Part shown: piece by piece, positions 35,773 to 45,547 of the stretch
Layout: each line of letters starts with the position of its first letter
Position numbering within the stretch: position 1 is the first letter of the stretch
Assembly: GCA_002163005.1 (NCBI GenBank)
Contig: MAAF01000010.1
Coordinates: 1-64,000, forward strand
Direction: 5' to 3'
Origin: Colwellia psychrerythraea
GTDB lineage: Bacteria; Pseudomonadota; Gammaproteobacteria; Enterobacterales; Alteromonadaceae
DNA: 64,000 bases
Notes under the pieces: generated by a model
The model's database searches: none
The model's input: the letters and a program-made list of their open reading frames with translations, nothing else
Told to the model about the DNA's origin: nothing
Position numbers and translations under genes: made by a program

Positions 35773-37952
35773 TTTATTCAGAAGTTAGAGAGTCAAGGTT
35801 TAGGGTTACTAGTGTAACTCGCAACACGTCTAACTATGTCATCTTTATGGGATCACCATTAGATAACAGCAATAAAGTGTTTAGCGCAAAGACCTTAATA
35901 TCAATAATGTCAAAGAAAACTAACCTTCCTGTCGAGCCTGCTATAGGGCAGCACTGGATGGTTAAGGATAAGTATACAATCTCTGATTTCGATAACAATG
36001 GTTACATATACAAACAACTCACCTATGAAGATCCCGTATTCGCGGTGTGCACGCTTCCTGAAACAGGTGAGCAATTTATAAAGTTTATTGCATACGAAAA
36101 AGCATTCAAAGGTATTGGTACCGTTAAAGCTAGAGAGCTTTGGGAATACTATGACAAAGAAATTTATGCAATGCTCAGCCGCAATTATGCTGAAGACAAA
36201 GTATCGTTAAGCAAAATGCTTAGTGATACTTCTATAGAAGCTTTGTATGAAGGATTTAAAAAGTATTCGAATCTTAAATACGCCAATTGGATGTCTCAAA
36301 AGCAGATCCCTTCAAACGTACAGCAATCATTGTTAAAGTTTCATGGGGACAAATCCATCAAAGAGATCCAGCGAGATCCTTTTAAACTGATGTCATTTGG
36401 TATGTCGTTTAAAGCTGTTAGCGAATTAGCTAAATCTCATTTTAATGTTGTTAACGATGATGAGAGAAGACTGTCAGCGGCAATAGAAGAGGCTTTACGT
36501 GCTTCTTTAGGTAATGGTAATACATTCTCAAGTCAAAACGAGTTAAAGCCAATAGTAAGGCGCTTGTTAGGCTGCATGGAACTGACCAAAAAAGCTTTTC
36601 AAGTCGGATTTAGTAAAAGTCAGTATATTATTCACCCTGAACATGGAACATATCATCAATCAGCCACATTGATCATGGAGGGTGTAATTACAAAACGATT
36701 TAAGAAGCTAGCAAGCTTTGGTGACACCTTCGATGAATCATTCACTAAAAGCTCAAGGCAAGCGATTGATGAGTTGCCTTATCCATTGGTCGGCAAGCAA
36801 CAAGAAGCTGTTGTGAACGCATTAGCATTTAAAATAGCGTGTATTACAGGTGGTGCCGGTACAGGGAAAACAACGGTACTTAGAACCGTGCTAAGGGCTA
36901 TGCATTTCGTTGGTTATACAATACATGCCATAGCTCTATCAGGTCGAGCTGCTATGAGGATGCATGAATCTATCGGTTTTGCTACATGCACCATTGCGGC
37001 ATTCTTACGAAAAGAAGAGATTAATGATGATGGTAAGCATATAGTCGTTATCGATGAAGCATCAATGGTTGATATACCTACGATGTACAGGATTGTCACG
37101 CATATCCACCCTAATGTTCGGATCTTATTTGTGGGTGATCCTAACCAACTACCTCCTATTGGGCCAGGTAAAGTGTTAGCTGATGTGGTAAGTAGCGGCA
37201 CAATTATGAACACAACATTAGATATCGTTAAACGACAAGAAGCTAGTACAGGTGTCCCTGAGTACAGCGCACAGATCCGTGATGGTATCGTTCCTAAGAA
37301 TTTATCTTTTGGCAACATAATATTTCATGAAACTCCTGAAGATGAAATATCAGCTAAATGCGTTGAGTTATATTCGCAGTCACCTAAAGATAGTCGTGTT
37401 ATAGGTGCTACATATAAAACAACGTATGGTGGTATAGATGAAATTAACAGCCTCGCCCAAGCAGAGAATAATCCAGATGGACAGATGCTAACTATTAAGC
37501 ACGAAGGCGAAATGCAATTTGTACGTATTAAGCTCGGAGATCCTGTTTTGTTCACCAAAAACAATTATGATATTGGAGTACAAAATGGCTCGCTTGGCGA
37601 AGTTACATCTACTGAGCATGTTGGTGATAAATTTGGTGTAGTGAAACTTGATACAGGTGATGAGGTTGAACTTGATTTGGATTTGTTTAACTCTATTAAA
37701 CTGGGCTATGCAATATCACTACATAAAGCTCAAGGCTCACAGTTTCATCGCATAATAATTAGTCTTAAAAGTGGTAGGATTGTTGACCGAAGTTGGTTGT
37801 ATACTGCAATTACAAGGGCTGAGACGGAGGTTCATATTGTTGGTAAAAAAAGTGATTTCATTAATATCACTCAACATGAAAGTAATGCTAATAAACGGAG
37901 TTCATTTTTAGGTGAACTATTGTCAGGTCAGAACGTTAAAGATTTGACTTAA
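35769..37952 (+). CDS. RecD-like (RecD2 type) SF1 DNA helicase
   Basis: A 727-residue ATP-dependent 5'-3' helicase of the RecD/TraA group. Walker A is GGAGTGKTTVLRT near 362-370, motif II is VIDEASMVD near 428, and motif III is FVGDPNQLPPIGPGKV. The C-terminal motifs include YAISLHKAQGSQFHRI and YTAITRAE. The N-terminal part has the helical region usual in stand-alone RecD2 rather than a RecBC-binding domain. It is coupled to the VPA1267-like gene. It could process element DNA during excision or transfer, or belong to a defence module; the context favours the former. Confidence 0.88.
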   Translation: MIYSEVRESRFRVTSVTRNTSNYVIFMGSPLDNSNKVFSAKTLISIMSKKTNLPVEPAIGQHWMVKDKYTISDFDNNGYIYKQLTYEDPVFAVCTLPETGEQFIKFIAYEKAFKGIGTVKARELWEYYDKEIYAMLSRNYAEDKVSLSKMLSDTSIEALYEGFKKYSNLKYANWMSQKQIPSNVQQSLLKFHGDKSIKEIQRDPFKLMSFGMSFKAVSELAKSHFNVVNDDERRLSAAIEEALRASLGNGNTFSSQNELKPIVRRLLGCMELTKKAFQVGFSKSQYIIHPEHGTYHQSATLIMEGVITKRFKKLASFGDTFDESFTKSSRQAIDELPYPLVGKQQEAVVNALAFKIACITGGAGTGKTTVLRTVLRAMHFVGYTIHAIALSGRAAMRMHESIGFATCTIAAFLRKEEINDDGKHIVVIDEASMVDIPTMYRIVTHIHPNVRILFVGDPNQLPPIGPGKVLADVVSSGTIMNTTLDIVKRQEASTGVPEYSAQIRDGIVPKNLSFGNIIFHETPEDEISAKCVELYSQSPKDSRVIGATYKTTYGGIDEINSLAQAENNPDGQMLTIKHEGEMQFVRIKLGDPVLFTKNNYDIGVQNGSLGEVTSTEHVGDKFGVVKLDTGDEVELDLDLFNSIKLGYAISLHKAQGSQFHRIIISLKSGRIVDRSWLYTAITRAETEVHIVGKKSDFINITQHESNANKRSSFLGELLSGQNVKDLT

Positions 37953-38204
37953 TGAAAATAAGCTTTTAGATCCGTTAGACTTTTAAAGCATCAAATAATA
38001 AAAACAAAGAAATGGGCTCATCAGTTGGTTTTCATCAATAGATTTAATGTTTTTAAAAAAATAAAAATTTGATATTAGTGATTACATGCCTGTGTGGATA
38101 GGTTAGAAAACCCAGTTAAGATGTTTTGATAATTGAAGCCAAATAAATTCCAAGTTAAATTAAAGTTCACTAACACACTTTATACGGTTCAACGGTACTG
38201 AAAA

Positions 38205-39386
38205 ATGATTCATTTTGAAATAAAAAACACCCAATTGCAGCTTATATATCAGCCAGATAATAGTGATGTAAGATGGATTGACGGTAAATTAAAGAATGAT
38301 GGAGAAGTATCCATAGGCTTTACGTTTCGATTTAACTCGAATGATTTAATTAGCGCGGATGATGAAGAAAGAGTATTTGTTTTAGGTGTTTCTGAAGACA
38401 ATTGTTATCGTATAAAAAGCCGCATCCTTGGTACAGAGCATGATGTTCTTCTGAGTAAAAAACTTAATATATCAAGAAAGACTTTTATTGCTCAAAGAAA
38501 CATATCTGTGCTTTCTAAAATAGATCGAGTCCTTGATGAACCTATTATAATTAGTGATGATATTCTGGGTGCCTTACCCATCAATGAGTTCAATCGTTTA
38601 CTTAGTAACTTTCCTACAAGTACTGAATTAAAGCATTATGCTGGATCTCGTATAACGGGTGTGCTTAAAGACTATTTTGAAACGACATCCGATGCACAGG
38701 AAAAACTAGACAAGTTCTTAAACAAAAAGAAAGATATAAGAAAACCTTCAAAGGTAAAGTGGATATATAGCTACGAAGAGAAGAAGTATCAATATATTCG
38801 AGACACTTTTGTTGAAATGCTTAAAGATGCAAATTCATTTACTGAAAAAGAATGGCAAAAACAGATTGCTGAGTTTTTATTATTAATATTCCCTAAATAC
38901 ATTGCTGTAATTGAAAATGTACCTGTAAAAGATTATTACACTAACCCTAAAAAAGTAACAGATAGGTATATTGATATTGCCCTTGTGGATGCTAATGGAA
39001 ATATTGATATTATCGAAGTAAAAAAGCCATTCGATAGTACTTTATTATATTCGAGCACAGTGCGCGATAATTACGTACCTAAAAGAGAGTTATCTGCGAC
39101 AGTGATCCAAGTAGAAAAATACTTATTTCATCTGAGTAAAAATGGACGAGAAGGAGAAAAACGTATTAGAGATAAGTATATTAATGAATTACCAAAAAAT
39201 ATTAAAATCAATATAACAAACCCTAAAGGAATGTTGATTTTAGGACGAGATGAAAAACTTGATGAACAGCAAAAATTTGACTTTGAAATTATTAAACGAA
39301 AGTACGCTAACGTAATGGATATAATGACTTACGACGATATACTACGGAGACTAGATAACATAATAGAAAAATATACATCATTATAA
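38205..39386 (+). CDS. sduA: Shedu anti-phage nuclease SduA
   Basis: A 393-residue single-gene defence protein of the Shedu/DUF4263 family. The N-terminal about 200 residues are a variable sensor region. The C-terminal domain carries a PD-(D/E)XK site: aspartate about 257 in RYIDIALVD and E271-V-K273 in DIIEVKKP. LSATVIQVEKYLFHL and KGMLILGRDE, typical of Shedu, follow. Shedu proteins form oligomeric nucleases that act on DNA during phage infection. It stands alone with 250-base gaps on both sides, so it likely has its own promoter. Confidence 0.88.
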   Translation: MIHFEIKNTQLQLIYQPDNSDVRWIDGKLKNDGEVSIGFTFRFNSNDLISADDEERVFVLGVSEDNCYRIKSRILGTEHDVLLSKKLNISRKTFIAQRNISVLSKIDRVLDEPIIISDDILGALPINEFNRLLSNFPTSTELKHYAGSRITGVLKDYFETTSDAQEKLDKFLNKKKDIRKPSKVKWIYSYEEKKYQYIRDTFVEMLKDANSFTEKEWQKQIAEFLLLIFPKYIAVIENVPVKDYYTNPKKVTDRYIDIALVDANGNIDIIEVKKPFDSTLLYSSTVRDNYVPKRELSATVIQVEKYLFHLSKNGREGEKRIRDKYINELPKNIKINITNPKGMLILGRDEKLDEQQKFDFEIIKRKYANVMDIMTYDDILRRLDNIIEKYTSL

Positions 39387-39629
39387 AACATCCATCGCAT
39401 TCCATAACATAACTCAATGCTTAATAAGTTTGATACTGATGAAAAAAACAGTCCCATTCACGTAAGGTGAGTTGAACAAGTATAATCCTACCTAATTTTT
39501 TGACGGTATATCGAAAGTTAAACACTCTAGGATCTACCTATAGATAAGTGAACATGACAGGTATAGATTACATAGCAACTGGTAGAAGGTGGCACCCGCG
39601 GTTCCATTCGTGAGTGCTAAATTGTTAAA

Positions 39630-40589
39630 TTAAATGTAAATACCTTCAATTGTTGGTGGTTCATCAACCCAAACATCGCTTGCTGACATTACATATAAAT
39701 TCCTCTTAACAAACTCTTCATCACTAAACTCAGTTTCTTCATTATTAGCAATTTGTAGCATCACCTTTTTAATTGTTGGAAACTTCTCTGTATTCCAGCC
39801 ATACATGCTACCTGCATTGGATTCAGACACAATGCTTATAGAACGTTCGATAAAGTAAACCCAACAATGAATTTGTTGCTGTAAATCTCGACTAACATCT
39901 TCAAGTGGTATGTGAAACGCAAGTTCTTGAAGTTGCTCTATAGAGTACTCAAAAGCATCAATAGCTTCGGTAACCTTTGTTATTTGAGCATTTAAATGAG
40001 GGTAAGTATTTTGATTCACAGTAACGGTAAAAATAAATTCATCAAACTTATTTTTATCCCCAATACGAGTTTGTTTATTAATATTATCATTAACGCATAT
40101 TTCAGTAACTCGGCACATATTAAGCTTACTTAAAAAGCTATAACCTTTTTTACTTTGAAAAAAATCAATAACAGCATTTGCCAAGAAATGTTCTGGATCT
40201 TTTGAGTGCCTCTCAGGAAGCTTTGTATTGTCAATCCAAGCATTTATTTTAAAAAAAGCTTCTTGTTGAGCTGACTTTACTTTTATCGGAATGGAAATGA
40301 GTACTTTATGTACATTTTGATGTCGCCTATCTTGAATTACACCATCCTCATCACGCTCAAATACTTCACTTATATTATGAGGTATAAATGATAATTCAAT
40401 TAAATGCTCATTTTGTGTATTTTCTCTTTTTGCCTTAAAGCTTTGATAGTTTTGAAAACCGGAAGCACAAGACAAAATACCTAGCATCTCACTTTGTTTG
40501 ATATCAATACGATGAGAAGAGTTTATTTGTTTTCTAATAGACTTTGATAGCTCTGAAATCGAGCCATGGGTGTACGCTAATTTAGCCAT
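39630..40589 (-). CDS. Protein with glyoxalase-related N-terminal module, function unknown
   Basis: A 319-residue protein. Residues 8-55 (ISELSKSIRKQINSSHRIDI then ILSCASGFQNYQSFKA) match a small helical module found at the N terminus of glyoxalase-superfamily-related proteins and of some mobile-element proteins. I do not recognise the rest; it is mixed alpha/beta with no clear catalytic motif or membrane segment. The left neighbour is Shedu and the right neighbour a 1-kb gene-free stretch. Cargo gene of unknown role. Confidence 0.55.
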   Translation of the reverse strand: MAKLAYTHGSISELSKSIRKQINSSHRIDIKQSEMLGILSCASGFQNYQSFKAKRENTQNEHLIELSFIPHNISEVFERDEDGVIQDRRHQNVHKVLISIPIKVKSAQQEAFFKINAWIDNTKLPERHSKDPEHFLANAVIDFFQSKKGYSFLSKLNMCRVTEICVNDNINKQTRIGDKNKFDEFIFTVTVNQNTYPHLNAQITKVTEAIDAFEYSIEQLQELAFHIPLEDVSRDLQQQIHCWVYFIERSISIVSESNAGSMYGWNTEKFPTIKKVMLQIANNEETEFSDEEFVKRNLYVMSASDVWVDEPPTIEGIYI

Positions 40590-41126
40590 AATGAACCTTT
40601 TAAATTTATTAGGTACGTAATCAACATTTAAGTTTTGATAATTGCTCTGCTTTCAATCTGACGTACCGAATTAAAAAATTAAGGTTTATGTATCAAATTA
40701 ACATTAAGGCAGGTTTAGCATATCTCATTACGAGACCAGAGCGACTAGGTGATCTGCTGACCTGTTACAATCATAACAGCTTTAAAATCGTTCAGTCAAC
40801 TGAGCTTTCATTTCACAGGTTTATACTTTGAATATTTCTAGCTAGCTCTATCTTGTTACCAATAAGGCAGTGGCTAATAGTATGATTTATTGCATCCAAA
40901 CGGGGGACGGTTGGTGTAGAAGTTAAATAAATATCGAAACAAAAGTCCCAAAGAAGCCTACTTATTGCAGTTGAACAAAAATGCCCCTTTGTGAATAAAG
41001 ATAGAAATAAATGTGGCAGTAAGTTTTATTTATTAAAAAAGTACCAAAAACACTCCAAATAAAGTTAGAAACTGACTTCAACTGGCATTAAGTGCACCTT
41101 AACAATCATTCGAAACAGTATTTTCA

Positions 41127-41173
41127 AGTATCGTCTATAGCGATACCAATTTAGTATCACCATAGACGATACT
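41127..41173. repeat. Long interrupted hairpin
   Basis: AGTATCGTCTAT pairs perfectly with ATAGACGATACT. Inside, after a 3x3 internal loop, GATAC pairs with GTATC around the loop CAATTTA. No T run follows on either strand, so it is not a simple terminator. Confidence 0.7.
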
Positions 41174-41348
41174 AATAGAAGCTAAATAAAGATAGACGTC
41201 TACTTAACAATTGTTGGTACACACAAACGTGCTTGGGTAATTGCCGAATTAAGGCTAGCCCTGACTTGCCTCGATGAATATAGGAAAAATAAGATGCAGA
41301 AAAGTTAGCGTTACTAATTCAATGTTGTATGACGGCAATAAGTGGCTA

Positions 41349-41380
41349 AGCGGACTATTTATTGTGATAAATAGTCCGCT
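41349..41380. repeat. Perfect 14-bp hairpin
   Basis: AGCGGACTATTTAT and ATAAATAGTCCGCT around the loop TGTG. No T tract on either side. It could be a structured RNA, a protein-binding dyad or the relic of a mobile element end. Confidence 0.7.
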
Positions 41381-41617
41381 GATCTAAAGAAAGAGTGATA
41401 GCTAGCTTCCGCTTAATTCATAGAATATTGAGCTTCTAACTTTAATTGATTTTGCCTATTTGGTATTTCAATCTTTATTTAGACGTTTCCAACTTTAATT
41501 AACTTCGACAATTGTATATTCAGCGTTATATCCTTAAATAATCACACTGTATACTTGAACAGTGGTTTATTGGCCCCATATAGACAGAAAGGCTTAACTC
41601 AAATTGAAAAGGATAAT

Positions 41618-41944
41618 ATGAAAAAGTTAAAAGACGAGTTTGTAAAGGGGATATTCGACAATGTTCGAAATTTGGTTTTATCTTCTGTTGTTATTGCTGT
41701 AGGAGTGCTCATTGCAAGAAATAACTTCAATAATTCAGCTAGTTGGTACCTCGCAATTATTGGTGTTTACACAATATTAATGGGTTTTGGTTTGTTTGCC
41801 ATTAATGTAACTCATGCTTGGACAAAGTTTCAGGAACTTAAATGGACTAAGTATAGTATTACGGCTTTATCCTTAACATATGCGTTACTTGCTATAGAGT
41901 TTGTGAGGGCATTATGGGTAGGTAAAGTCACTATAGGTTTATAA
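41618..41944 (+). CDS. Small membrane protein, about three helices
   Basis: A 108-residue hydrophobic protein. I choose the ATG at 41618 because AAGGAT lies just before it; the frame stays open further upstream without a good start. Hydrophobic segments lie at about 18-35 (LVLSSVVIAVGVLIA), 42-62 and 80-100. No family recognised. Small membrane proteins in defence islands are often effectors that damage the membrane, but nothing here proves that. Confidence 0.5.
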   Translation: MKKLKDEFVKGIFDNVRNLVLSSVVIAVGVLIARNNFNNSASWYLAIIGVYTILMGFGLFAINVTHAWTKFQELKWTKYSITALSLTYALLAIEFVRALWVGKVTIGL

Positions 41945-42053
41945 CAATTCAAATAAATCGGGATTGAAACAGTTATCTCGATTCCGTTTCGGTACACATT
42001 ATATAAAGCTGTTATCTGTCGCTAATTAGGGCATTTTAAGCTAAAGGATTTAT

Positions 42054-42554
42054 ATGAGAATAATAGGTTTTGAGATAGAAAATAAAAAAGGACTGTGGTC
42101 AGCGTTGCTAGGTTTATTTGCAAGTATTGTAATGGCGATGGGAAGTGATGGTTTGCTGGGAGGGGTTGCTAATCTCACGTCTGACTGGGGCGATGTTAAT
42201 GCTGCAGTAAGTACTTTACATTCGTACAATGTAAATGAAGTAGGTGGTAGAGCAATACTGACTCAAAAAGATACAGGTTTTAATGAACTTCGAGAAGTTC
42301 TATCGACTAAAGTTCCATGGTTAAAATACAATAAACCTGACTATTTTCTGATGAATACGCCTGCAACTATTGGTGGTGCACCTCGTAAGGTTGTTCATGC
42401 AATATTTAAACAAAAAGGAGAAACTATAAGCGATTTTTACATTATTGATGGTTGGATATCCCAAGAAAAGCAAAAAGACTACCTATATAAGGGCTTGTTC
42501 ATTCTATTTATGTCGTTTTGTATGGCTGCATCTCAATATGTGCGCCTTGCTTAA
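42054..42554 (+). CDS. Small protein with two terminal membrane segments
   Basis: A 166-residue protein of unknown family. One hydrophobic segment is near the N terminus (about 14-35, WSALLGLFASIVMAM) and one is at the C terminus (about 145-162, GLFILFMSFCMAASQYV). The roughly 100 residues between would sit on one side of the membrane. It follows another small membrane protein by 109 bases on the same strand, so the two may form a pair. Confidence 0.5.
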   Translation: MRIIGFEIENKKGLWSALLGLFASIVMAMGSDGLLGGVANLTSDWGDVNAAVSTLHSYNVNEVGGRAILTQKDTGFNELREVLSTKVPWLKYNKPDYFLMNTPATIGGAPRKVVHAIFKQKGETISDFYIIDGWISQEKQKDYLYKGLFILFMSFCMAASQYVRLA

Positions 42555-42735
42555 CAAATAGCTGGATTCGCTGAATTCGACGTTATTGATACAATATAAT
42601 TTAACCTAAACCAACAAGGCATAAACTTTTTATGCCCGCTGTGTGGTGGCTATAGTTTTTAACTGTTTGTTTTTGAAAGTTATCGTTTTAAAGTTAAGCC
42701 ATACACCTTGATAGGTCGTTCCAGTGAACCTTGAA

Positions 42736-42763
42736 ACTAAAAATAGCCTCATAATAAGGCTAC
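42736..42763 (-). terminator. Terminator of the TIR-domain gene
   Basis: TAGCCT / AGGCTA hairpin followed on the minus strand by TTTTT, about 75 bases past the stop codon of the TIR gene. A second hairpin (GGCATAAA / TTTATGCC, about 42618-42636) lies further downstream. Confidence 0.6.
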
Positions 42764-42835
42764 TCTAGCTTGAAATTTCTAGCATGACTTAACTTCTACA
42801 TCTACTCAACGCGTTATCTTAGTAACATAATTATT

Positions 42836-43963
42836 CTAAGATTCAAGGAGACCCTCTCGCTCAAGTACTTCACGAATATCTTCAAATGCAGCACGTATGT
42901 TACCCTTTGGAAATCTTATTTGACCAACGCCGTGGATATTGGAAAACTCCTGACAACCTTCTTCAAGTAAAATAATTGCTCGCTTAAAAGTAAGGCAACC
43001 TTGAAATAAGCCTACTTCATGGATAACATTTTCCCTCGCGTGTACGGTATTATCTGCATGTTCATCTTCAGCTGTCATTATTAAAAATGCAAAAGATGCC
43101 TGATCGAGCATCGTCTCTAAACGTTCTTTTATTGATATACCTGCTGTTGACTCTCGGTTGAATTCATCCCAATCTAATTTTAAGCGATCAGCAAGGAAAT
43201 GAGAGAGATCACGCCACATAAGACTTCGCCCATGACCGATAAACACTTTTCCTTCTGAAGTTTTATCTGGAATAATTTTTCGATACTTTTGTCGAAAGTA
43301 TGTAGCTGATCTTTCGGCAATCTTTGATAGCTCTTCAATTTGGGTAAAGTAAGATTTTAAAGCGTATAACCAAGTCTTAACCCCCACATGTGGCGGAGCA
43401 ATAAACCCCTGAGACATAGCCAAAGAATCACGTGTCATAACTTGACCTTTAGGTTGTAATGCTTTCATTAACTTTTGTTGGGGGAAATGGGATTTAAGAT
43501 TTTTAGCTTCATCCCTGAAAGCTTCAATTGTTTCAGATTTTGTTTCCTCCAGAATGATCGTTAAAATCATCACTAATTCAGCTTGCAACTTTTCAAAAAG
43601 CTTACCTGTATCATTTGCAATATCAACCAGTTCTGAATCTTCATCTACACCTGATTGATCGAAAATATATCCTTTGACGTCCTCAGGACCATATTCTCTC
43701 CAATTTTGCGATACGGTGTTACTGAAAGTATCTTGAAACCCCCATTCTTTACTGAAATGATCGCCAGGCTGTGGGATATTAAAGCCAACATAATAAACAT
43801 GAGCATGATAGCCAAGCCAAGAGTTAGATGAAGCCCTTTCAACCTGTCTAATAACATCTTCTAACGAAGAAAGTTGTTTATCAAACCCTTGAATTTCAAA
43901 CTCTAGAGCTGACTTTTTGCATTGCTCAGCTATACCCAAAAGTTCATTGATTTTTTCTTCCAT
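42836..43963 (-). CDS. TIR-like domain protein, candidate anti-phage effector
   Basis: A 375-residue protein. The C-terminal about 130 residues match the PF10137 TIR-like family (predicted nucleotide-binding; the family includes the Pycsar effector PycTIR). KVFIGHGRSLMWRDLSHFL is the first strand and loop, followed by FNRESTAGISIKERLE, ENVIHEVGLFQGC with the expected catalytic glutamate, and a final RFPKGNI stretch. The N-terminal 240 residues are helical and unassigned; they may sense infection or mediate assembly. The start at 43963 (MEEKINELLG) is supported by AAGGGG a few bases upstream. TIR domains of this kind typically destroy NAD+. No cyclase gene is adjacent. Confidence 0.8.
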   Translation of the reverse strand: MEEKINELLGIAEQCKKSALEFEIQGFDKQLSSLEDVIRQVERASSNSWLGYHAHVYYVGFNIPQPGDHFSKEWGFQDTFSNTVSQNWREYGPEDVKGYIFDQSGVDEDSELVDIANDTGKLFEKLQAELVMILTIILEETKSETIEAFRDEAKNLKSHFPQQKLMKALQPKGQVMTRDSLAMSQGFIAPPHVGVKTWLYALKSYFTQIEELSKIAERSATYFRQKYRKIIPDKTSEGKVFIGHGRSLMWRDLSHFLADRLKLDWDEFNRESTAGISIKERLETMLDQASFAFLIMTAEDEHADNTVHARENVIHEVGLFQGCLTFKRAIILLEEGCQEFSNIHGVGQIRFPKGNIRAAFEDIREVLEREGLLES

Positions 43964-44182
43964 ATACGCCCCTTGTTTTACCAAGTAAAACTAATAATGA
44001 ATGTTGAATTAAGCTAGTAATAGCTTTGATGTGAATATTTATATTTTTACAATATTTTTAATGGGTTACAAGAGAATTATGGTTAGGGACTACCTTTTAG
44101 TTAATGTTCATAAATTACTTAGGTTCAATTCGGTTTAGCGGTATGATGTAATGAATTGATTACTTCGCAAAAGGAAAGTTTC

Positions 44183-45157
44183 ATGGAAGCTGATTTAAAT
44201 ATTTCATTAAATGGATTTCAATCCGAAGACGATGCAAACAAAGTTGGCCATTTAGCGCTAGAAATAATAAGAACATTGGAAAAAAGAGAAAACCTTAATA
44301 TATCAAAGTTAAAATCCATTCTTATTTCGTATGATTTTCAATCTGCGCTTGATTCTATAGCATCAAAATTTAATTATAAATCAGATGTTACCTATACCAA
44401 CACTAATCAAGCACAAGCTGTAGGTAAAGTACTTTCAAATATTGGAAATAATGGTACGTATTCAGAGCATGCAATCATTTTGGATGTAAATTTTTTCGCT
44501 GGATATATTCTTGCTGATTTTTCTCTTGAAGCAGAGTTTATTTCTCCCATAATTCATAAGTTACATCATGAACTAGTCCATATTCATGAGCGAAACATTC
44601 TTAAAAATCTTGATGTATCAATGTCTGTTGGTGGTTATGATGATGCCTTACTCATGCTTGCTACAAGTGCATGGTCTGAATATTTAGCTAACTATATGTC
44701 TTCGAGTACAGCAACTAAGAATTGCATTGATGGAACACTTTTAACTTTTGAAAGTGCACTTAAAGAAGTACCTGATGAATTAATAGATTTAATTTATAAA
44801 TATCAAACTGGCCAAGTTGAATTAGGGGATATGTTTCAAACTGTTAAATCTGGCATCTCCTTATTGTGTAATTTGTGTGCATACTCTTTTGGTTATATTC
44901 ATGGTATTAAGATTGATACTAAAAAGCATTACCCTTCACTGCATGAATTATTGGATAAAACTGATTTATCACAAATCTTATTACCACTAGCTGAAGCGCT
45001 TGATAGTTTAACAGGTCGCTTGAGCAATGATGGTATAGGTAATTACCGAGACTTTGATTCGGTTCAGCAATGCATTGAAAATGTGTACCTATACTTTGGG
45101 CTTAGATTAGAACGTACTGGTGAAAACAAGCTCGACCTCTATGTCCATGTAGGCTAA
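44183..45157 (+). CDS. HExxH-motif protein, possible zinc metallopeptidase
   Basis: A 324-residue protein with a clear metallopeptidase-like motif LHHELVHIHE (H129, E130, H133) and a downstream AWSEYLANY in which the glutamate could be the third metal ligand. No signal peptide, so it would act in the cytoplasm. I use the ATG at 44183, which follows AAAGGAAAG; an in-frame ATG-like start at 44156 has no ribosome site. Cytoplasmic HExxH proteins in defence islands can act as proteases that activate or are toxic, but the partner is unknown. Confidence 0.6.
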   Translation: MEADLNISLNGFQSEDDANKVGHLALEIIRTLEKRENLNISKLKSILISYDFQSALDSIASKFNYKSDVTYTNTNQAQAVGKVLSNIGNNGTYSEHAIILDVNFFAGYILADFSLEAEFISPIIHKLHHELVHIHERNILKNLDVSMSVGGYDDALLMLATSAWSEYLANYMSSSTATKNCIDGTLLTFESALKEVPDELIDLIYKYQTGQVELGDMFQTVKSGISLLCNLCAYSFGYIHGIKIDTKKHYPSLHELLDKTDLSQILLPLAEALDSLTGRLSNDGIGNYRDFDSVQQCIENVYLYFGLRLERTGENKLDLYVHVG

Positions 45158-45298
45158 TTTATATAAGTTTTGTGGAACCATCGAAGTTTAAAGAATATGA
45201 CGGTTCTATAAACGATGATTTATCATTATCACACTTCGATTATTGAAAGGTTCCTGTGATATGAATAAAAATTAAATATCACATTTCAGGACTTATTT

Positions 45299-45526
45299 AT
45301 GAATAGCATTATTGAAATAGAGCGCTGCTTCACCCAAGAAGAACTTGATTATTTGATGCCACTATTGAAGAAGTGGACCAGAAATGAACCAGAGATAATT
45401 ATTTGGTTTAATACGTACCAGATCTCAGCATGTAGTAACCAAACACCATGTAAACTATGTGATTCTGGTGAGAAAGAGGCTCTGATTCAGTATATAAAAC
45501 ATATTGAGTTCAATGGCTTTTCATGA
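45299..45526 (+). CDS. Small hypothetical protein
   Basis: A 75-residue protein with four cysteines (two in TPCKLCDSG), no recognised family. It lies downstream of a dyad TGTGATAT / ATATCACA (45255-45283) that could be an operator. The next gene starts 21 bases after its stop, so they may be co-transcribed. Confidence 0.45.
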   Translation: MNSIIEIERCFTQEELDYLMPLLKKWTRNEPEIIIWFNTYQISACSNQTPCKLCDSGEKEALIQYIKHIEFNGFS

Positions 45527-45547
45527 TCATATTATTCGGTAATTGAA

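Larger units (their letters stand above)
40590..41617. other. 1-kb gene-free stretch inside the island
   Basis: No convincing gene lies here, although the rest of the island is packed. It contains two strong inverted repeats (41127-41173 and 41349-41380). It may hold remnants of lost genes or an uncharacterised structured RNA. Confidence 0.45.

Noticed and set aside
39580-39620. A GGTTCCATTC stretch that looks like a tRNA T-loop, which could have marked an island border.
   Set aside because: The flanking bases do not form a T-stem, and no D-arm, anticodon arm or acceptor stem was found.
41400-42835. Possible integron cassette array (small genes separated by palindromes and words like GCTTAAC and CGTTAT).
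   Set aside because: The GTTRRRY end of an attC site is not matched at any of the candidate places, and no integron integrase is present.
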